Positions 28,611-39,005 are shown, counted from the first letter of the stretch. The stretch: 64,000 nt of DNA from Vibrio maritimus (GCA_003263775.1 JYJJ01000067.1:143281-207280); one strand, 5' to 3'. Translations and numbers: made by a program. Notes: generated from the letters alone by a model not told the origin.

Positions 28611-29459
28611 CTATTTTCGTACCAAGCGAATTTCCACTCGGCGATTTTTGTCACGCCCCTCTGGGGTCGCGTTATCGTATTTAGGGTAGCGGTCGCCGTG
28701 ACCACGGATCTCAATCATCGATTTGGAAACACCATTTTCAACGAACCATTCAGCAACATCTGACCCTCTCTGTTTTGAGATTTGCAAATTGGCCACGGAA
28801 TCCCCTGAGTTATCGGTGTAACCATCAATAAGCACTCTGACGATTTTGTTATCCCGTTTGATAAGAGCGCTGATGTCATTAATGATCTGCTTTTGGGTCG
28901 CGGTAAGCTGTGTCGAGCCACGGGCAAACAACAGTTCAACTTGGCGAGCGTGCTGAAAATTCACTGGCGGCAAGGCAAAGCGACACTGATTAAACTCACT
29001 CAATGCTCGATTAAAATGTGTGGTCGGGAAATAGACATCAAAATCCATCGCATTGACGTTAAACCATGCCCCGCCAGCCATGTCGGCGAGCAGCAAGTCA
29101 GCCCCATCTCGCGTCACCAGTTGTGTTCCACGCTGACGTACATTCTCTATGGTGGTGGTCGAATAGGACTTAGCGATCCCCCACACAGGTTCCGTAGTAT
29201 TAAAAGACGTCGATTTCGGCAAAGCGCGCACGCCGCGTTTCTCGACGCCGACTTCCAGCGGCTGTGATGCGACCAAAGAAAACTGAACTCGAAATCCCGT
29301 ATGGGGATCGCTCGCCGCTAATATGCAGCGATCCACACTGGACTCGAACTGCCACTGCACCGCATCAAAAGGCACAATGTACTTTTGAGCAAAGCCCACA
29401 GTTGGCCAAATCAGCAGGCCAATGATGGTGAGGTGAGTAAACAAAGCCAGACGTTTCAT
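28611..29459 (-). CDS. motY: Lateral motor accessory protein MotY
   Basis: A 282-residue periplasmic protein with a signal peptide (hydrophobic residues about 5-22, cleavage after VGFA). Its N-terminal domain is of the MotY type. The C-terminal OmpA-like peptidoglycan-binding domain has RVLIDGYTDNSGDSVANLQI and IEIRGHGDRYPKYDNATPEG. In Vibrio, MotY belongs to the T ring that holds stators in place. It starts 20 bases after flgL and precedes fliE, linking the rod-hook genes with the MS-ring genes. Confidence 0.88.
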   Translation of the reverse strand: MKRLALFTHLTIIGLLIWPTVGFAQKYIVPFDAVQWQFESSVDRCILAASDPHTGFRVQFSLVASQPLEVGVEKRGVRALPKSTSFNTTEPVWGIAKSYSTTTIENVRQRGTQLVTRDGADLLLADMAGGAWFNVNAMDFDVYFPTTHFNRALSEFNQCRFALPPVNFQHARQVELLFARGSTQLTATQKQIINDISALIKRDNKIVRVLIDGYTDNSGDSVANLQISKQRGSDVAEWFVENGVSKSMIEIRGHGDRYPKYDNATPEGRDKNRRVEIRLVRK

Positions 29460-29479
29460 CGCTTCCCTTAAATCAAACG

Positions 29480-30359
29480 CTAAATCAGATCAAACAGTGA
29501 GATACCAGAGACTCGCGCAAAGGTTTTTTGCGTCGCCTCAAGGGCAATCATGCCTTGATTTAGCTCAGTCGATGCTTCGGCATAGTCCAGCTCTTCCAAA
29601 CTGGTGGTCACCGTTTCAGCGAAAAACACCATATCGATGCTGGTCTCTTTCTGCCTATCCAATGAATTGTATTGACTACCAATATCCGTCAGAGATTGCA
29701 GCAAGGTCTGGTGCACTTGTTGATTACTGTTCAACGCCGTATCGAGCGCAGTTTCAAATCCCGCGGTGGCTGTCTCAAGCTCTGCGATCGCCGCATCGAG
29801 ATCGGTAAAATGGCATTGCTTCCTATCACATCGGAAATAGTTAAGTTGCTGTTCACATAGAGGTCATCACCCACTTTGGTTTGACGATAGTCCCGTTGGC
29901 GTTGAAGGCATAGCTGACCGTATCAATCGCCGGGTTGAAAATGTCGGTACCAGAGAACAAATAGCTGCCATCGTTTTTTTGATTGAGCGTGGTTAACATC
30001 TCCGTCTTAAGCGAATTCAGCTCCAATACAATCCCCGCACGACTCTCGGTATCTAACGTGCCATTTTTACCTTGCAGTAATAGCTCGTTTACTTGCTGAG
30101 ACAGCTCTTCAAGCGTATTGATGTTGGTTTCATAGCGGGTCAGTTGCGACTGAACATTCTCAATGTTGCGTTGATACTGCTGGTTATCCGAGATGTTCTT
30201 TTTCAATCCTTCAAGGCGCACTGCTGCAATGGGATCATCAGAAAGGTGATTGAGCTTTTTACCCGTCGACATCTGCTCAAACACTCGATTGAGGCGAATA
30301 TTATTATCCATTAATGCGCGCTGCATGATGGAGTTAAACTGTGAGTCGGTCACACGCAT
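29480..30359 (-). CDS. flgL: Hook-filament junction protein FlgL (lateral), two frameshifts in this sequence
   Basis: Second of the two junction proteins between hook and flagellin filament. The N-terminus (MRVTDSQFNSIMQRALMDNN, then EQMSTGKKLNHLSDDPIAAV) and the segment DGSYLFSGTDIFNPA are typical FlgL. Breaks lie near 29880-29882 and at 29807-29810, each one base short in a homopolymer. Repair gives about 293 residues ending in a flagellin-like C-terminal helix (LNQGMIALEATQKTFARVSG). It follows flgK by 11 bases. Confidence 0.87.
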
Positions 30360-30370
30360 GAACTCTCTCC

Positions 30371-31764
30371 CTAGAAGGCTTGCAATAAGGTTTGAAACAT
30401 TTGATTCGCCGTACTTATCACCTTCATATTGGCTTCGTACGCATTGAGATAGAGCAGCATGCTTGCAGCCTCTTCATCGGAGTTAACCGCGCTAACGCTA
30501 TCTCTTATCACTTGAGCATCATCTAAACTGATTTGGGCGGCCGTCGACTCACTCTCGGCTTGGCGGGTAAATATACCAATGTCACCCAAAAGCCTGAATA
30601 CGCGCTATACAGTGTTTTTCCTGCGACGGAGCCGATGCTTAGACTCTTTTGTGACAGCATGGAAAGTTCGGTAAGCTTGCTGCCATCTCCGGGCGCACTT
30701 GGGTTTGCGGCAAAAGCGAGCTTCTCTGGTGTCAGATTGGGATTAATCGCAATTGAGGATGCTTCACTACCCGGGGTAACAATAAATAGATCGCTATCAG
30801 GACTATTGAGCTGAGTGCCATCGAGTACATAGCCGCCATCAAGCACGGTATTGACCTCTGTGCTTAGCGCACTCGCCATATCGTTCAATAGCGCTTTTAT
30901 CGGTTCATATTGCTCAGTTTTTAGTGCGGCAATCGCGCCCATTTCACCGCCTAAAGAAGCATCGACCGGGGTAAGCATCGACTGAAATTGAATATTAAGA
31001 TCGGTGCTGTAGGGATCGCCGCTACTCAAATCACGTTCCAGCGTTGCAGAGTAACCGTTAATGACCATTGGCTGTCCATTGGGTGTAGACACTTCAACAC
31101 CACCAGACTCCAAATAGATAACCTGAATGTCCACCGACTTAGCTAACTCATTAAGATGTTTGTCCATCGAATCTTGAAGCCCTGACACACTCTTTCCGAG
31201 CAGCGCATCTTCTTGCAGCTGGGTGTTAAGTTTGGCGATGCTTTCCAGTTGACTGTTCACATTGGTGACCAGGGCACCATAGCGCTCACTTTGTGCCGCT
31301 TGCTGCTGATTTAACTGTGTAGAGACAGCGTTAAACTGCTGCGCCAGCGCACTGGCGTTCGTCAACACTTGCTGGCGAAACGCCAAACTCTCCGGCGACA
31401 CGCTGGCTTCATCAATGGCGGCGAAGAAGTTATTTAGCCCTGAGGTTAAACTTAAGCCTTCCGCGCCAAGCATGTTTTCCAGATTCGATAAGCCCTCAAA
31501 GTAGGTTTGACTGTACTGGGCAAGCTCATTCGATTCGCGTAGGCGATTAATACTCGACTGCTCTGCAATTCGAATCACACTGCCAACTTCAACCCCGCCT
31601 CCGAGATTGATACCATTGACGAAGTTTCCCGACGATGTGGCATTGAAACTGACGATCTGCCTGCTGTAACCCGGCGTGTTAACGTTCGCAGTATTCTGCG
31701 CGGTGGTGTTGAGTGCCACTCGATTGGCAAGCACACCTGTAAGTCCAATGTTGACCATGCCCAT
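30371..31764 (-). CDS. flgK: Hook-associated protein FlgK (lateral), frameshifted in this sequence
   Basis: First junction protein between hook and filament. The N-terminus (NIGLTGVLANRVALNTTAQN, TANVNTPGYSRQIV) is the conserved rod/hook motif. The C-terminus carries AASMLLYLNAYEANMKVIST and ANQMFQTLLQAF. The frame breaks in the A-run 30588-30591. One more base gives YSGFLGDIGIFTRQAE and about 464 residues. It overlaps flgJ by one base. Confidence 0.9.
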
Positions 31765-32411
31765 TAGCGCAGTCCTCCAAGATTAATGACCGTATGCAGG
31801 GCAGCGCTATGATGTGCATCTGCTCGTGCTTGTTCGTTGCTTGTATTCATGAGGGAGTGCGCTTGATTGGCGCCGTCAGTTGGCACTCGTGACGCCAACT
31901 GCTGATAAATCATTTCTGCGAGGCCAAATTGAGATTGGCGACTGATCGTTTGTGCAAGCTGCGCATCTAACATGCCTTGAAACAGGTTCGACGATTTGGT
32001 GGACAGTGGATTGTCTTCGTTACTCAAGGCTTCACTGGCAGCACGCATGCGCTTGAGCATCGACTGTATAAACAGCGCCTCGAATTGCTGCGCCGCGGCC
32101 ATCAAGCCTTGTTGGCTGTTGTCGTATTTAAGTGAGTTTAGTGATTGCTGGTCGAGATAAAATGATTTATCCGATATCGTAGAACTAGGCTCTTGGGAGG
32201 TGCCAGTTGTTGCCTGATTGTTTTTCTCTGCTGGTTTGGCTTCAATCTGTTTGACGATGTCGACAAACGCCTCATTGTCATTTTGAAGCTGATTAAGACT
32301 ATGGTTTTCAAGGCCATGTGCGGCATTGGGAGACACCTTCACACCACCCGTTGCAAAGGCATCCAGCACTGAGTTTTTGTGGATTATCGCGAGGGCATTG
32401 GAATCAATCAT
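31764..32411 (-). CDS. flgJ: Rod-capping protein FlgJ (lateral), without the muramidase domain
   Basis: The 215-residue protein has the rod-cap domain of FlgJ: MAAAQQFEALFIQSMLKRMR, then LSNEDNPLSTKSSNLFQGML and LAEMIYQQL. Polar FlgJ proteins of Vibrio are normally about 300 residues with a C-terminal peptidoglycan hydrolase domain. That domain is absent here and the sequence simply ends after a short tail. A separate lytic enzyme would then be needed to open the cell wall for the rod. It overlaps flgI by four bases. Confidence 0.85.
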   Translation of the reverse strand: MIDSNALAIIHKNSVLDAFATGGVKVSPNAAHGLENHSLNQLQNDNEAFVDIVKQIEAKPAEKNNQATTGTSQEPSSTISDKSFYLDQQSLNSLKYDNSQQGLMAAAQQFEALFIQSMLKRMRAASEALSNEDNPLSTKSSNLFQGMLDAQLAQTISRQSQFGLAEMIYQQLASRVPTDGANQAHSLMNTSNEQARADAHHSAALHTVINLGGLR

Positions 32412-33565
32412 ATCACCACCAGTTCCCCGTTAATCGCCCCGACTTCGTCCAGCGCCTGTAAGATCTGCATTAACGCTTCTGGCGTAGCGCCAATGTTGTT
32501 AATCGCATCGACGATCTCTTGCAAATTGGTGCCTGGAGGCCAAACCATGGTGGTGCCATCATCTTCATCTACGGCAATTTGAGTGTTTTGTACAACAGCC
32601 GTTTCGCCTGCGGTGTTAAACGCCCCACCAGGTTGCGAGACTGACTCAGATTCTAAGACTGTGACAGTAATACCGCCTTGGCTCACAGCCGCTTCGCTGA
32701 CCGTAACACGCTGGCTTATCACCACAGTACCGGTACGAGAGTTGAACACCACTTTCGGTGACTTGCGACCTTCTTCTATTTCCAGTTCCTGGATCATGGC
32801 AACAAACATCACCCTATCTTCACTGTCGATAGGGGCGGATATTTCCACCTGGCCCTTATTGAGCGCTTTAGCCACCTGACCACCAAAGGTTTGGTTAATG
32901 GCTTTAGAGATGTTGAGCGCAGTCTGATAGTTTGGGTGTCTCAATTGAAGACGAATCGTTGGGTCACGATCGACCCCTGTAGAAATAACACGCTCTAACG
33001 TCGCTCCATTGGGTATGCGTCCAACCGTTGGCGTATTGCGAGTCACGCTAGTACCATTTTCACCCGTCGCATTAAAGCCACCAACGACCAGACTGCCCTG
33101 AGCCACGGCATAAACCTCCCCATCAATGCCTCGAAGGGGAGTCAAAAGCAGCGTTCCTCCGCGCAAACTCTTGGCATCACCTAAGGAAGACACGGTCACC
33201 GAAACTAACTGTCCTGGCCCCATGTGGGGCTCAATCGCCGCAGTGACGCTGACTGCTGCAACATTTTTCAATTTCGGATTAGTTGAATCATCGAGCTGTA
33301 CACCAAACTGCTTGATCATATTCACCACCGATTGCTGGGTGAATTTCACTTGAGATTTGTCCCCAGAACCATCCAGCCCGACGACTAAACCATAGCCAAT
33401 AAGCTGGTTTTGTCTGTCGCCATACACATCCGCCACTTCTGAAATCGGGCGCGCCGCGAGCGTTTCCATCGTCATCAAAAGCAGAACTACTATGGCCAAC
33501 CAACGAACGACCTTTGCCAATAGGCAAGACATGGAACGGGAAGATAGCCTATCTGTCATATTCAT
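32408..33565 (-). CDS. flgI: Flagellar P-ring protein FlgI (lateral)
   Basis: Forms the periplasmic ring around the rod. The start at 33565 overlaps the flgH stop (TAATG). An N-terminal signal peptide of about 35 residues ends near LAARPISEVADVYGDRQNQL, and the conserved YGLVVGLDGSGDKSQVKFTQ follows. Later motifs include ARVDVTVSSLG-like VSVTVSSLGDAKSLRGGTLL and VVISQRVTVSEAAVSQGGIT. About 385 residues, normal for FlgI. Confidence 0.92.
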   Translation of the reverse strand: MNMTDRLSSRSMSCLLAKVVRWLAIVVLLLMTMETLAARPISEVADVYGDRQNQLIGYGLVVGLDGSGDKSQVKFTQQSVVNMIKQFGVQLDDSTNPKLKNVAAVSVTAAIEPHMGPGQLVSVTVSSLGDAKSLRGGTLLLTPLRGIDGEVYAVAQGSLVVGGFNATGENGTSVTRNTPTVGRIPNGATLERVISTGVDRDPTIRLQLRHPNYQTALNISKAINQTFGGQVAKALNKGQVEISAPIDSEDRVMFVAMIQELEIEEGRKSPKVVFNSRTGTVVISQRVTVSEAAVSQGGITVTVLESESVSQPGGAFNTAGETAVVQNTQIAVDEDDGTTMVWPPGTNLQEIVDAINNIGATPEALMQILQALDEVGAINGELVVI

Positions 33566-34305
33566 TAGAATGGCATCCATGGTGAGGTAAAGAACTGAGT
33601 CAACCAACCTGCGGTATTACTGTCGGCAAACGCACCGCGCCCGGCATAAGTAATACGAGCATCGGCAATGCGCTGTGACGACAAGGTATTATCTGCTTGG
33701 ATGTCATCCACTCGAACATTTCCTGTCAAGCGGATATATTCATCCCCTTGGTTGAGCTTGAGCCACTTTTCACCGCGCACTCTCAGCACTCCATTTGGCA
33801 GAACATCGTACACAGTAACCGTAATAGAACCGGTCAGGCGGTTACCTTGGGTCGATGCAGCTGCGCCATCAAAATCACGGGAAGCTTCCAGTGATGCTGC
33901 GCCTTCAGCGTAAGTCGTTGAACCTAACGTTGGTGCGGCAACCGCAACATTGGACTCTTTACCAAACTGAGTGGAGGCACTTTTATCCGACTCGGTCTTC
34001 TCGTCTAGCACCACCGTCAAAATGTCTCCAATTCGATAAGCTCTGCGATCTTGGAACAGCGTCATCGCAGTTTTTCCCGTGTAGAGACTGCCTTTGCTTA
34101 CCCGGGTTACTTGATAATCCAGATCTGGCGGAGCGTAAGCTTCATCATCAGGCGATGGAGGGATAAACTCTTGCTGACGACCCGCGCAGCCGGATAGGTT
34201 GATCACCAACAGCGCCACCACCGCCAGAAAATAAATGGCGCCGATTGCGTGTCGTTTTTCTATCACGCCGGATGTTTTGGGCGCTTGCTCGTCTTGCTTA
34301 GCCAT
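33565..34305 (-). CDS. flgH: Flagellar L-ring lipoprotein FlgH (lateral)
   Basis: Outer-membrane ring lipoprotein of 246 residues. The N-terminus is longer than usual (about 25 polar residues) before a hydrophobic helix and lipobox LSGC at about residue 40. Then come the FlgH motifs YRIGDILTVVLDEKTESDKS and the C-terminal RVDDIQADNTLSSQRIADAR. A shorter start cannot be excluded, since the first 15 residues are not typical of a signal peptide. It follows flgG by 51 bases. Confidence 0.9.
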   Translation of the reverse strand: MAKQDEQAPKTSGVIEKRHAIGAIYFLAVVALLVINLSGCAGRQQEFIPPSPDDEAYAPPDLDYQVTRVSKGSLYTGKTAMTLFQDRRAYRIGDILTVVLDEKTESDKSASTQFGKESNVAVAAPTLGSTTYAEGAASLEASRDFDGAAASTQGNRLTGSITVTVYDVLPNGVLRVRGEKWLKLNQGDEYIRLTGNVRVDDIQADNTLSSQRIADARITYAGRGAFADSNTAGWLTQFFTSPWMPF

Positions 34306-34356
34306 ACGTCCCCCTACCTCGATACTGCCGATCTGCTCAATACTCTGTTCTATGTG

Positions 34357-35142
34357 TTAAGACTGCTGTGCGATGTATTGCAGCATTTCATCTGCTGCAC
34401 TCACCATCTTGGCGCTCATTTCATAAGCGCGCTGCGTGGCAATCATGTCGACCATCTCCTCGACGACCTGCACATTAGAGCCCTCCAATGCCCCCTGCTT
34501 AAGCTGACCTGAGCCTTCTGTCCCCGCCACCAGCTCTACCGCTTCACCAGAGCCCTCTGTTTCAGCAAACAGATTCCCGCCCTGCGCCGCAAGACCGGCC
34601 GGATTCATAAATTTCACTATGGTAATTTGCCCTAGCGCTTCTGGATTGACCTGACCTGGAATGGTCGCTGTCGCCACGCCATCGGCAGTAATACTGACTA
34701 AGGTCGCCTCTGGCGGCACGACTACTTCCGGAATTAACGGATAGCCTTGAGTGTTGACCAATTGGCCGTCTGAGTTAGTGTGAAATTGACCATTTCGGGT
34801 ATAGAGCAGCTCGCCATCCGAGTTTTCAATTTGGAAGAAACCATCACCCAAAATAGCGATATCGAACTGTTGGTTGGTGTTTTGTACATTACCTTGGGTA
34901 AAGACTTTTTCAGTACCAACGACACGAACGCCGTTGCCCAGCTGTATCCCTGTTGGGTGCTCATTGAGCTCGGTGGTTTCGGTACCCGCCTGTTTGTCGA
35001 CACTATAAAACAAGTCTTCAAACACCACGCGGTCACGCTTAAACCCTACCGTGTTAATGTTGGCGAGGTTGTTGGAAATCGCGGTCATCTTGGCATCTTG
35101 TGCCGCCATCCCAGTTTTTGATATCCATAATGCGCTGTGCAT
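34357..35142 (-). CDS. flgG: Distal rod protein FlgG (lateral)
   Basis: A 261-residue rod protein. The N-terminus (LWISKTGMAAQDAKMTAISN, NLANINTVGFKRDRVVFEDL) carries the conserved rod/hook signature. The C-terminus reads EGSNVQVVEEMVDMIATQRA, YEMSAKMVSAADEMLQYIAQ, typical of FlgG. The D1-like core shows TRNGQFHTNSDGQLVNTQG. It follows flgF by 11 bases. Confidence 0.93.
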   Translation of the reverse strand: MHSALWISKTGMAAQDAKMTAISNNLANINTVGFKRDRVVFEDLFYSVDKQAGTETTELNEHPTGIQLGNGVRVVGTEKVFTQGNVQNTNQQFDIAILGDGFFQIENSDGELLYTRNGQFHTNSDGQLVNTQGYPLIPEVVVPPEATLVSITADGVATATIPGQVNPEALGQITIVKFMNPAGLAAQGGNLFAETEGSGEAVELVAGTEGSGQLKQGALEGSNVQVVEEMVDMIATQRAYEMSAKMVSAADEMLQYIAQQS

Positions 35143-35153
35143 AACAGCCTTCC

Positions 35154-35887
35154 TTAAGCTTTAAGTAGCTTGTTTCCAATTTGAGCAATTTCGTCCGCCG
35201 ACGCCATCACTTCAATTTGCATCTCGTACTGACGAGTGAGAGACATAATGCTCACCAACTCTTCCAAACTGGAGACGTTACTGGCCTCCAAATAGCCCGA
35301 TCGAACCTGAACGGTAAAGTCTCCATTCAACTCCTCGCCGTTCTTCGCCACAAAGTGGCCACTGGCATGCATGGTCATTTGCTCATATTCTGGCTTCACT
35401 AATTTCAATGCGCCCACTTCCAGCGAGGCTTCGCCGCCGATTGGCGTAACAGAAACCAATCCGTTGCTGCTGATAGACACAAACTCAAAATCTGGCAGCA
35501 CCATAGGGCCTTCGGTTGACATCACGCGTCGCCCACCGAGGTAGAGCTGCCCTTGACCATCCAGCGAAAGTTTCCTGCCCGGCTGTAAAGCTCCGCCGGT
35601 TCATTCTCCAAGCCTTCTAAGGTGAAGAAGCCCTCACCATTGATGGACACATCAAGCGGCCTGTCAGTGCGAATGTCTTCCCCTTGGCTAAAGTTGTTCA
35701 CGGCAGAGTTGGTGCGCGAGGTTACCGAGGTTAAAAAGCCAGATCCCTCGAGACGCATAGGTGTCGAGTGCTCCATCAAAGCTTTAAACCCTATTGTGTC
35801 CGCATGAGAGAGGTTATTGGCACGCACATGCTGAGCGAGCATGGTTCGCTCAGCCCCTTTGGCGGCACTAAACAGTATCGGGTTCAT
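35154..35887 (-). CDS. flgF: Proximal rod protein FlgF (lateral), frameshifted in this sequence
   Basis: Rod protein of about 244 residues after repair. The N-terminus is LFSAAKGAERTMLAQHVRAN, NLSHADTIGFKAL. The frame breaks at the A-run 35567-35569. One more T on the coding strand gives AGNFSLDGQGQLYLGGRRVM and joins the C-terminal half, which ends VSIMSLTRQYEMQIEVMASA. It starts four bases downstream of the flgE stop, in the usual flgB-to-flgL order. Confidence 0.9.
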
Positions 35888-35891
35888 CGTC

Positions 35892-37138
35892 TTACACCAC
35901 GTTGAATAGGGCTTGAGTCAACTGATCCGAAGTCGAGATGGATTTGGTATTGGCTTGATAGTTACGCTGCGCTGTCATCAAGGCTACCAGCTCTGAAGTC
36001 AGGTCCACATTCGACCCTTCTAAGGCGCCAGACGTTAAATCACCAAATACGCCACTACCCGCAGTACCAAGAACGGGCGTCCCTGAGCTAAAGCTTTGCA
36101 GCCAAGCGGTATCACTGGTTTTTATCAGGTTTTGAGGCGAGGCAAAATTAGCTAACACAACCTGCCCCTGAAGCTGAGACTGGCCGTTGGTGTAAGTCGC
36201 GTAGATTTTGCCATCGTTCTCCATACGAACGCTGGCATAGTCACCAGACGTATAGCCATTAGGGCTGTTTTTGGACACCACAAAGTCACTGCCGTATTGA
36301 GTGATACTGGCGAGGCTGACGTTGATATTGAGGTTATTGGCAACGGGTGCGAGGGTAACCGGTACGTTATAGCTGCCATCACCTGTGAGTGAGCTACTCA
36401 CCGCGGCTAAATCTAGCGTGCCATCATTGCCAAAAACAACGGTTTCCACATCAGCAGCATCGGCAGTACCGCTGCCATCTAGGTCAGCTTGAACCCCATC
36501 AACGTAGACGTAAAGGTTCCATTCGTTGGTATTCGCAGTCTTAACAAAATACTGGCTTACCGTGTGTGGGTTACCCAATGAATCAAAAACCGGTGTCGTG
36601 TAGGAATGGTTATAGCTATTGGAATCGGTTGGGTCGAATGTTGCACTGGTCGGGACATTCTCTCGCGCATCCAAATTGGCAACAAACTCGATACTGTCTG
36701 TTTCCTTCGCCTGCAGGGATGCAGTACTGATTTGCACCGTACCCACTGAGCCCAACATCAGGTTGTTGTTCTCATCGACCGAATAGCCTTTAAGGGCTGC
36801 GCCATTATTAGCAATGATCTGCCCGTCCGCGTTCATGTTAAAAATCCCTGAACGGGTATAAAGGGTTTGGCCTTTGTTGTCTTCGAGTACAAAAAAGCCG
36901 TTGCCACTTAATGCCATATCTAGGGAACGACCTGTCCCCGTGACTGTGCCACTTTTCTCAAAGTTTTGCGAAACACCCACTACTTCAACACCGCCCGCTT
37001 CACTACCACTGTACACAGAAGCAAACTCGGTACGTGACTCTTTGAAGCCTGTGGTTGATACATTCGCAATGTTGTTAGAGATGGTATTGAGTTCTGAGTT
37101 CGAGGCATTTAGCCACTCAATGCAATACTAAAACTCAT
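35892..37138 (-). CDS. flgE: Flagellar hook protein FlgE (lateral), frameshifted in this sequence
   Basis: Subunit of the hook, about 415 residues after repair. The first codons (MSFSIALSGL) meet a premature TAA because one base is missing at 37112. Restoring it gives LNASNSELNTISNNIANVST TGFKESRTEF in one frame (the conserved hook start). The C-terminus has EGSNVDLTSELVALMTAQRN, YQANTKSISTSDQL. The middle domain contains LDARENVPTSATFDPTDS, typical of FlgE. ATG at 37138 has GAGGATGAC upstream. Confidence 0.9.
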
Positions 37139-37291
37139 AATGTCATCCTCTTCATTCCATAAAGAGGCTATCTCCTGGATCTGTGTCCCTAGGAGAACGA
37201 CAGCCGTCATCTTACCTAATAGAGCGCGAAAAAAGGTGCGCCAAAACGTTAACTAAACAGCGAAAATAACCAGCAGCCGCGCGGCAGTTCA

Positions 37292-37960
37292 TCAATTCTG
37301 CGCAAACGCCGCTACTTCATAAAAGGCAACTTTGCCTATACCTTGCACCTGTAACTGACTGGTGCCATCAAGTGCCGGCGTGGTCACTTGTTCTACCACA
37401 CCGTGCTGGAAAATCGTTGGTGAATAATCTTGACCGCTATCGACACTCACTCGCATTTGATAGCGGCCATTAAGCTGATGCTGATCGGCATCGATAGTAA
37501 AGCCTACTTTACCTGCCGATTTTGGACCAAGCGGTATCGCGATAGCATTGCCTGCGCCGTCTAAAAGCTCAATCGTCACTGTGTTTGAGGGCGCTAGAAG
37601 CTCGATGTAACCTCGGTTGCTACTGCCAGGGCTCATCTCTAGCTGATCGCTGCGCACCGTGACATTTTTATCCACCAAGTTTGCTGTGCTGAGCACCTGT
37701 AAGTTGTCCAACATCGCCGTGTTGGATTGCATCAACTGAACCAAATTCTCGGTGCTCTCAACCTGTGAGAACTGCGCTAACTGAGCAACATACTCAGTCC
37801 CATCGGTTGGGTTGAGAGGATCTTGGTTCTCAATTTGCGCCACCATTAAAGTGATGAACTCGTTTTTTAACGCTTCACCACTGTTTGGATTAGTTTGCGG
37901 TGCTGCGCTTGATGCGGACACAATGCTGTTGACCTGAGCTGCCCCTGATATCGTAGCCAT
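37292..37960 (-). CDS. flgD: Hook-capping protein FlgD (lateral)
   Basis: Scaffold that caps the growing hook, 222 residues. The N-terminus holds the conserved KNEFITLMVAQIENQDPLNP and TDGTEYVAQLAQFSQVESTE, then a Tudor/FnIII-like hook-cap domain (LLAPSNTVTIELLDGAGNAI). A 153-base gap, longer than other gaps in the operon, separates it from flgE. Confidence 0.92.
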   Translation of the reverse strand: MATISGAAQVNSIVSASSAAPQTNPNSGEALKNEFITLMVAQIENQDPLNPTDGTEYVAQLAQFSQVESTENLVQLMQSNTAMLDNLQVLSTANLVDKNVTVRSDQLEMSPGSSNRGYIELLAPSNTVTIELLDGAGNAIAIPLGPKSAGKVGFTIDADQHQLNGRYQMRVSVDSGQDYSPTIFQHGVVEQVTTPALDGTSQLQVQGIGKVAFYEVAAFAQN

Positions 37961-38006
37961 GTTTTGCCTACCTACTTAATTTAAAGGTTGCTATCGAGAG
38001 CTGCGA

Positions 38007-38459
38007 TCAGTTCCGCCACAACCCAAGCAAGGATTGCTGCATCGATTTGGCATTACCCAGAACCTCCACGCTCGCCTCAAAGCTGCGCGTCGCTGACATC
38101 ATATCGGCCATTTCGTTGACCACGTTGATCCCTGAGTAATACACATACCCTTGTTCATTCGATAGCGGATTGTCTGGCTCGAATCGCTCCTCGGTGACCG
38201 AAGGCACTTCAATCACATCAGCGACCCGAATAGGTACAATACCCTGATGGCTGCCCTGAAGGCGTCCCTGATGCAACGACTGAGTCGCATCAAACTGGTT
38301 GTAAATGGATGAGAAGATAGGCTTTAGCGGTTTGTAGACCTTAGCGGGATCGCCCGACACCGAGTCTGCATTCGCCAAGTTACTGGAGATGGTATTAAGC
38401 CGAACGGTCTGAGCCGTCATCGCTGACCCAGCCGTCTCATATATTCCGAAAAAAGACAT
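38007..38459 (-). CDS. flgC: Proximal rod protein FlgC (lateral)
   Basis: A 150-residue rod protein with the N-terminal signature SAMTAQTVRLNTISSNLANA and the C-terminal YYSGINVVNEMADMMSATRS, FEASVEVLGNAKSMQQSLLG. Both are diagnostic of FlgC. It is separated from flgB by about 200 bases, where flgB and flgC are usually almost contiguous. No gene was seen in that gap. Confidence 0.92.
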   Translation of the reverse strand: MSFFGIYETAGSAMTAQTVRLNTISSNLANADSVSGDPAKVYKPLKPIFSSIYNQFDATQSLHQGRLQGSHQGIVPIRVADVIEVPSVTEERFEPDNPLSNEQGYVYYSGINVVNEMADMMSATRSFEASVEVLGNAKSMQQSLLGLWRN

Positions 38460-38657
38460 AGTATCCCTACTCTAGTTAGCCAATTTCACTCATTGCTGAC
38501 GTTGTTATGTATTGTTCTCTGGCTGTAGATGCAAAACATGGCACCTACATGGATTGTTTCCGCACTCAATTGTTGTTTGTGAATGAGTGCTTTATAAATG
38601 ACGCCTAGTGAAACATCCCGCCGTTTAATTCTGCCGATTTGAATGTCAGCCCAATTG

Positions 38658-39005
38658 CTACTGACCTTTAATCGCAGTCTTCAAACCATTGATTTTCGAT
38701 TGCAAAAACGCAAGACTCTGGTGATAGTCCATCACATTTTTCGCGAACCGTGCTTGCTCTGCTTCTAGCTCGACAGTGTTACCATCACGAGTCCGTTGAA
38801 CCGGTATTCGATACAACATTTGGCTGTCAATTTGCCAAGTTTTTCCCGTACCTATACCAGACATAATGGCATCAAACGAGACATCAACCGCCTTATAATT
38901 TGGGGTATCAACGTTGGCAATGTTCGAGCTCAGTACAGAGGCTCTGTCCAACCTAAACTGCACCATTTGGGGATGTATCCCCAGCGCCTGATCCAAATCA
39001 ATCAT
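38658..39005 (-). CDS. flgB: Proximal rod protein FlgB (lateral)
   Basis: First gene of the long rod-hook operon. The protein of about 115 residues shows FRLDRASVLSSNIANVDTPN YKAVDVSF-type rod motif and the C-terminal VMDYHQSLAFLQSKINGLKT. ATG at 39005 is chosen because GGGGA lies nine bases before it. Upstream ATGs at 39011 and 39026 are also in frame. A sigma-70-type promoter at 39130-39158 would leave a leader of about 115 bases. Confidence 0.9.
   Translation of the reverse strand: MIDLDQALGIHPQMVQFRLDRASVLSSNIANVDTPNYKAVDVSFDAIMSGIGTGKTWQIDSQMLYRIPVQRTRDGNTVELEAEQARFAKNVMDYHQSLAFLQSKINGLKTAIKGQ

Noticed and set aside
33855..34166. Plus-strand open frame within flgH
   Set aside because: Antisense shadow of a conserved gene with no own ribosome-binding site.
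38535..38560. Sigma-54 promoter before flgC
   Set aside because: The GG and GC pairs are 11 bases apart, where sigma-54 needs 10, and the flanking bases do not fit.
822..39005. Lateral flagellar cluster as a decaying pseudogene island
   Set aside because: The broken frames show the same one-base homopolymer changes as essential genes kdsA, prfA and pth, and repaired proteins keep family motifs across each join.
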